NCBI GenBank assembly: GCA_031284225.1
Contig: JAITAH010000067.1
Span: 1 to 9,715, forward strand
Source of the DNA: Dysgonamonadaceae bacterium
Lineage (GTDB): Bacteria; Bacteroidota; Bacteroidia; Bacteroidales; Azobacteroidaceae
Direction of reading: 5' to 3'
Length of the DNA: 9,715 nucleotides
Shown one piece after another: positions 6,973-9,715 of this stretch; positions within the stretch are counted from its first letter, which is position 1, and each line of letters starts with the position of its first letter. A model generated the notes under the pieces. That model was not told the origin of the DNA. It saw nothing but the letters and a program-made list of their open reading frames with translations, and made no database searches. A program made the translations under genes and the position numbers.

Positions 6973-8517
6973 ATGTTGCACCAAATCCCCTTTTTCCGTT
7001 TACTCCTGTTTTTCATCGCCGGCATTATCGCTCAATGGCACAGGGATTTTTCAATGCCCGTTATTGGAATTTTGAGTGGCGTCGCTCTTTTATGCTTCAT
7101 TCTTTCATTCACGCCCCCACTGAAACGCCGGTATCCGTTTCGCTTTCTATTCGGCGTAGGATTGGCCTGTTGCTTATTTTCCGCTGCCGTTGTTATCACA
7201 AAAACGATTCAAAAACAGGCGGAATGGGAGTTGCCGGCAAAAAGTTACTGGTATCAGGCGATCATCATCGACGAGCCGGTCAACAAGCCTAAAACCCGAA
7301 TGTGCAAAATCCGCATCACGGCCGCAGAAAAAGCCGTTCAGGCTATTGTCGCCGGGAAAAAAGCTCATATTTATTTGCCGAAAGACAGTCTGTCCCAAAC
7401 GCTGACGGCCGGCAAGGGACTGCTGTTTTACGGGCAACTGGAACCTGCCCCACCCTACTTGAAAAAACGATCGGTGGCCGCTACCGGCTTTATCCGGAAA
7501 AATCATTGGAACGTGCAACCGGATTCCGTTTCCAGATTTTCTATCCGATTGAAAGCCTTATCCGTCCGCCGGATACTGTTGCACCGTTTACAGTCGATGA
7601 TTCCCGATCCGGACGCCTGTTCCATTGCCTCCGCTCTGATGTTCGGCTACCGCAACGAAGTGGACGACGCCTTGATGCAAGCTTTCCGGAACATCGGCGC
7701 CGCTCATATTTTAGCCATTAGCGGAACGCATTTCGCCATTCTCTTTGGGATGCTCTACTTCTTATTGTCTTTGATTATCAGCAATTCCCGAAACGGACGA
7801 CGATTAAAACAAGGCCTTTTGCTGCCGCTGGCCTGGATTTTTGCTTTTCTGACCGGGTTTTCACCCTCCGTTGTACGAGCAACGCTGATGCTGACCGTTT
7901 GGGGAATAGGCGAAATACTCGGACGGCGCGCATTTACCATTAACACCGTAGCGGTAACGGCGTTTTTCATGTTAGTATTTTATCCGTTGTACCTATTCGA
8001 CGTCGGGTTTCAACTGAGTTTCATGGCCGTGATTTCCATTCTTCTTTTAAATCCGTATTTAATGGCGCTGTACGAAAGCAGGAATCCGGCTTTGCGTTAT
8101 CTTTGGGGACTGATTTGCGTTTCGATTTCGGCGCAGGCAGGCGTTTTGCCGCTCTCGGCGTATTATTTCCACCAATTTCCCCTCCTTTTTTTATTGACGA
8201 ATATCTGTGTGTTGCCGTTAGCTTCCCTGCTACTTTTTTTGATTCCTGTTTCCCTGTTGTTACATTCCCTGTTCGGCAGCATCGAGTGGTTATTGTATCC
8301 GTTGAATCGGTCGCTGCATTTTTTTATTTCCACAGTTCAAAGTCTGGATCGTTTTTCGTACAGCACGATCGACAATCTCTATCTGAACGAATGGAGTACG
8401 GCCGCCCTCTTTGCGGCAATCGTTTTATTCATTTTGCTGTGGATAAAAAAACGAGGGTTTTATCTCTGCTTACTATTGATATTAATCGCTTTTTGGGTGG
8501 TGTATTCGTTGATTTAA
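6973..8517 (+). CDS. comEC: ComEC/Rec2-family competence membrane protein, short form
   Basis: This is a 514-residue polytopic inner-membrane protein. ComEC forms the channel that moves single-stranded DNA into the cytoplasm during natural transformation. The N-terminal part (about 1-180) has two or three membrane segments and a soluble DUF4131-like region with YWYQAIIIDEPV and GLLFYGQLEP. The Competence domain begins near 205 with IASALMFGYRNEVDDALMQA and contains AHILAISGTHFAIL (244-257), matching the family's conserved SGxH signature at 250-253. Further membrane helices follow, including GFSPSVVRATLML and FDVGFQLSFMAV. It stops just after a last hydrophobic segment, with no soluble tail and no metallo-beta-lactamase domain of the kind that makes Gram-positive ComEC about 750-780 residues. 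Bacteroidota forms vary, so this may be natural or a truncation. It is 49 nt downstream of rpe. Confidence 0.9.
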   Translation: MLHQIPFFRLLLFFIAGIIAQWHRDFSMPVIGILSGVALLCFILSFTPPLKRRYPFRFLFGVGLACCLFSAAVVITKTIQKQAEWELPAKSYWYQAIIIDEPVNKPKTRMCKIRITAAEKAVQAIVAGKKAHIYLPKDSLSQTLTAGKGLLFYGQLEPAPPYLKKRSVAATGFIRKNHWNVQPDSVSRFSIRLKALSVRRILLHRLQSMIPDPDACSIASALMFGYRNEVDDALMQAFRNIGAAHILAISGTHFAILFGMLYFLLSLIISNSRNGRRLKQGLLLPLAWIFAFLTGFSPSVVRATLMLTVWGIGEILGRRAFTINTVAVTAFFMLVFYPLYLFDVGFQLSFMAVISILLLNPYLMALYESRNPALRYLWGLICVSISAQAGVLPLSAYYFHQFPLLFLLTNICVLPLASLLLFLIPVSLLLHSLFGSIEWLLYPLNRSLHFFISTVQSLDRFSYSTIDNLYLNEWSTAALFAAIVLFILLWIKKRGFYLCLLLILIAFWVVYSLI

Positions 8518-8533
8518 GGAGGTTGAAATCAAC
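8508..8533 (+). repeat. Inverted repeat at the comEC stop codon
   Basis: GTTGATTT (8508-8515) and AAATCAAC (8526-8533) are perfect 8-bp inverted copies separated by 10 nt. The repeat includes the TAA at 8515-8517. No T-run follows on either strand, so it does not look like an ordinary terminator. It may stabilise the 3' end of the message or mark the edge of an inserted or deleted segment. Confidence 0.4.
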
Positions 8534-8745
8534 ATCAAACCCCACTCAAAAACCATCCTTAAACCGGCAGGAAAACCGAAACTCAGGGCATTATCTGGCG
8601 ACGTGGGAAAGGAGTTGGCAGTCTGCTCGTATTTAGTCCAATAATCACCCGTAGAAGGTGGCGCGGTTTATAATACTTTTTCCTGTTTTCATATTATACA
8701 CAATTTATTTTTTAATTTCTAAGTAATTAATATTCATTCGGTTTA
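8518..8745. other. Non-coding gap between convergent comEC and small minus-strand gene
   Basis: This 228-nt gap has no gene I can support. Its left half (to about 8670) has the same base composition as the coding genes. It can be read without stops for about 40 codons in one plus frame and about 50 in one minus frame, neither with a credible start. From about 8670 it turns sharply AT-rich. Weak structures are CACC/GGTG (8646-8649 with 8657-8660) and TTAATT/AATTAA (8712-8717 with 8725-8730). The left half could be a decayed coding remnant or a repeated intergenic element. Confidence 0.4.
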
Positions 8746-8943
8746 TTACCAGTTCACGAAAATCTCGCCCCCTTCGGCATTGCCCGATGCATCGCCGAAA
8801 ATATATGTATTACCGCCATTGGTATCCCACGTTTCGATTTGTGCTTTAACAGGGCCAACCGATGTCGGAACGGCGACGCGGGATTCCATTTCTACCCTGT
8901 AAACTTCCACGCCGGGCGGTACGTAAATTGCTTGTTTGTTCAT
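8746..8943 (-). CDS. 65-residue orphan small protein of Bacteroidales type, function unknown
   Basis: Read on the minus strand from ATG 8941-8943 to TAA 8746-8748. The protein begins MNKQAIYVPPGVEVYRVEME and continues through SRVAVPTSVGPVKAQIETW to a Gly/Asn-rich half (NGGNTYIFGDASGNAEGG) ending IFVNW. The pattern M-x-K-x-x-Y-x-x-P-x-x-E-V-x-x-V-E-x-E with a short Gly-rich tail ending in tryptophan is one I know from many tiny, mostly uncharacterised Bacteroidales genes; I know of no assigned activity. It has no typical signal peptide or membrane segment and is acidic overall. It stands alone, convergent with comEC, behind an unusual G-free leader. The lack of stops, the ATG and the family-like pattern argue that it is real. 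Confidence 0.6.
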   Translation of the reverse strand: MNKQAIYVPPGVEVYRVEMESRVAVPTSVGPVKAQIETWDTNGGNTYIFGDASGNAEGGEIFVNW

Positions 8944-8952
8944 TGTATTTGC

Positions 8953-9021
8953 TGTTTTAATGTTGATAATTGTGTTGTTTGTTATTGTGTTGTTATTTGT
9001 TGATATTGTGTTGATATTATT
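8953..9021 (-). promoter_or_regulatory. G-free, CAA-rich mRNA leader of the 65-residue gene
   Basis: The plus strand has no C for 69 nt (8953-9021), so the minus-strand transcript leading into the ATG has no G there. It carries three copies of CAACACAAT (plus-strand ATTGTGTTG at 8969-8977, 8984-8992 and 9005-9013). Such a leader cannot form G-C pairs and should be unstructured, which would favour ribosome loading where no Shine-Dalgarno site exists. Confidence 0.5.
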
Positions 9022-9170
9022 CGATTCGTTTTAACATGCCCAAGGCGCAGAGTGCGCTTCGCGCACGGTACCAAAAAATTTCCCGCCCCAAATTTCTTTC
9101 GTGAAGAAATCCGAAGCGGAAAAAATCCTGCGCGTTTATATTTATCAACGGCTTAATCGCCGCCATCAAT
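9022..9170. repeat. Hairpin-rich GC block, possible intergenic repeat element
   Basis: Three clean hairpins occur within about 110 nt: GTGCGC-TTC-GCGCAC (9052-9066), ATTTCTT-TCGTG-AAGAAAT (9092-9110) and CGGC-TTAATC-GCCG (9149-9162). The block is flanked by AT-rich DNA. A 49-codon minus-strand frame with an ATG (9017-9166) reads through it and ends beside the leader; its basic, Trp/Cys-containing product resembles no protein family I know. Such a structured, compositionally distinct block is typical of repeated intergenic or leader elements. Copy number cannot be seen here. Confidence 0.35.
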
Positions 9171-9282
9171 CGCAAACAATTGAATACGAAGTTGTTTATA
9201 AAATACTACTCTACTCTCTTTATTTTTTTCGAGATAACTACCAAATAATTATGGTTAAACTTTATTAAATTTCTCATTTTTT

Positions 9283-9353
9283 TGTGTCGTTTTTTGCCGG
9301 AATATTGTGTGTCGTTGTAAGTAAATCATCAACTTTTAACGATTTACAGCGAC
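9283..9353. repeat. Direct and inverted repeats in the AT-rich region
   Basis: TGTGTCGTT occurs twice, at 9283-9291 and 9308-9316. The second copy begins a larger inverted repeat: GTAAATC (9321-9327) pairs perfectly with GATTTAC (9341-9347), and GTCG (9311-9314) pairs with CGAC (9350-9353) across an uneven internal loop. The arrangement could be a regulator site, an RNA hairpin or a mobile-element end. No transposase or second end is visible. Confidence 0.4.
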
Positions 9354-9466
9354 AAAATAAACGGTTTTTTTGAATTGTGCAAGGATTTAGGTATTTTTTT
9401 ACGACCGCGGTAAATACATACGATCCGACGTCGCGCTCGGTGCGAGGAATTTTTATGTGGCTTTTT

Positions 9467-9715
9467 TTACGTCGAACTCAGATTTTTAATTTCTTTTCTG
9501 ATTTCTTCAATTACTTCTTTATTGGCGATTTCTCCGTCCAAACTGAAAATGACGAAAACCTTCCCGCCGAATTTTTCTTCAAAATCGGCAAAACTGGCTT
9601 TCATTCTTTCGGTAGCGGAATAGTTGCCGAAATTGGCTTTTGCCGTAACGGGTTTTATTTGAATGCCAATGGCTTTGTCGCCGATTTTGGCAACGTAGTC
9701 AATGTCGCCTGCATG
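9467..9715 (-). CDS. MjaI-like type II restriction endonuclease, C-terminal fragment
   Basis: On the minus strand the frame is open from the window edge (9715) to TAA at 9467-9469, giving the last 82 residues. It reads HAGDIDYVAKIGDKAIGIQIK near the edge, which fits a PD-(D/E)XK nuclease core: an Asp in GDIDY, a strand and turn, then a Q-x-K motif (Gln19, Lys21 of the fragment). It continues PVTAKANFGNYSATERMKAS, then FEEKFGGKVFVIFSLDGEI and a helix EVIEEIRKEIKNLSST. From memory this matches the MjaI restriction endonuclease family (the archaeal founder cuts CTAG). A cognate methyltransferase is expected to the right of the window. Any PD-(D/E)XK nuclease with a Q-x-K active site is the alternative. 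The gene is convergent with nothing nearby; about 520 nt separate it from the small gene. Confidence 0.65.
   Translation of the reverse strand, partial: HAGDIDYVAKIGDKAIGIQIKPVTAKANFGNYSATERMKASFADFEEKFGGKVFVIFSLDGEIANKEVIEEIRKEIKNLSST

Larger units (their letters stand above)
8944..9466. other. 523-nt gene-poor stretch with layered repeats and hairpins
   Basis: No gene is supported with confidence here. From left to right it holds the G-free leader of the minus-strand small gene (8953-9021), a GC-rich hairpin block (9022-9170), and an AT-rich block (9171-9300). Beyond these lie direct and inverted repeats (9283-9353) and a T-rich end with a CTCG-GTG-CGAG mini-hairpin (9436-9446) before the stop of the minus-strand nuclease gene. 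Two short minus-strand open frames with ATG starts run through it: 23 codons at 9206-9277 and 49 codons at 9017-9166. No clear TTTG/TAnnTTTG promoter for the small gene was found. Confidence 0.5.

Noticed and set aside
8516..8522. AAGGAGG, a perfect Shine-Dalgarno-like sequence just after comEC
   Set aside because: No open frame with a suitable start follows at normal spacing, and Bacteroidota seldom rely on such sites. Probably coincidence.
8103..8636. Long plus-strand open frame overlapping the comEC end and extending past its stop, considered as a frameshifted ComEC tail
   Set aside because: Inside comEC it is only an alternative frame without family motifs, and past the stop its product is not the hydrophobic-then-soluble tail seen in longer ComEC proteins. 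The comEC frame itself ends cleanly.
9369..9399. TTTG, 19 nt, TATTTTTT on the plus strand, considered as a promoter for an antisense RNA to the nuclease 3' end
   Set aside because: The second element lacks the G of TAnnTTTG, and T-runs make such matches common here. No supporting transcript feature is visible.
9394..9471. Direct repeat TTTTTTTACG at 9394-9403 and 9462-9471, considered as target-site duplication around a 58-nt insert
   Set aside because: It is mostly a T-run, the enclosed segment has no element-like ends, and the right copy is part of the nuclease stop codon context.
1..9715. tRNA, rRNA and CRISPR arrays
   Set aside because: No cloverleaf-like set of arms, no rRNA-like segment and no regularly spaced identical repeats were seen on either strand.

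Overview
The window looks like chromosomal DNA of a Bacteroidales-type member of the Bacteroidota. The evidence is the protein families (a Bacteroidota-type topoisomerase IV B subunit, an S41 protease and a YjgP/YjgQ permease), gene starts without Shine-Dalgarno sites, and one good match to the phylum's TTTG / TAnnTTTG promoter ahead of a sigma-factor gene. I would not name a genus.

Positions 1-5289 form one tightly packed plus-strand run. It holds the tail of a GNAT-type acetyltransferase, parE, coaD (4-nt ATGA overlap with parE), an S41 carboxy-terminal processing protease with a PDZ domain, and an LptF/LptG-family lipopolysaccharide-export permease. Gaps are 0 to 4 nt, so this is very probably one transcription unit combining housekeeping functions: chromosome decatenation, coenzyme A synthesis, envelope proteolysis and LPS transport.

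Positions 5290-8517 form a second plus-strand group: promoter, an ECF-like sigma-70 factor, a 59-residue conserved-looking small protein, rpe (ribulose-phosphate 3-epimerase) and a short ComEC/Rec2-type membrane protein. The sigma gene and the small gene are each preceded by a copy of the same roughly 26-nt motif. In front of the small gene the motif is flanked by an 8-bp inverted repeat that covers the start codon.

Positions 8518-9466 are accessory-like and mostly non-coding. They contain a single 65-residue minus-strand orphan gene with a G-free mRNA leader. Upstream of it lies a hairpin-rich block and then an AT-rich block with direct and inverted repeats. I suspect part of this is a multi-copy intergenic element, but cannot prove it from one window.

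The right edge (9467-9715, minus strand) is the C-terminal piece of a PD-(D/E)XK nuclease that I recognise as an MjaI-like restriction endonuclease. A restriction-modification locus therefore probably continues beyond the window. The boundary near 8518 appears to separate conserved core genes from accessory DNA.
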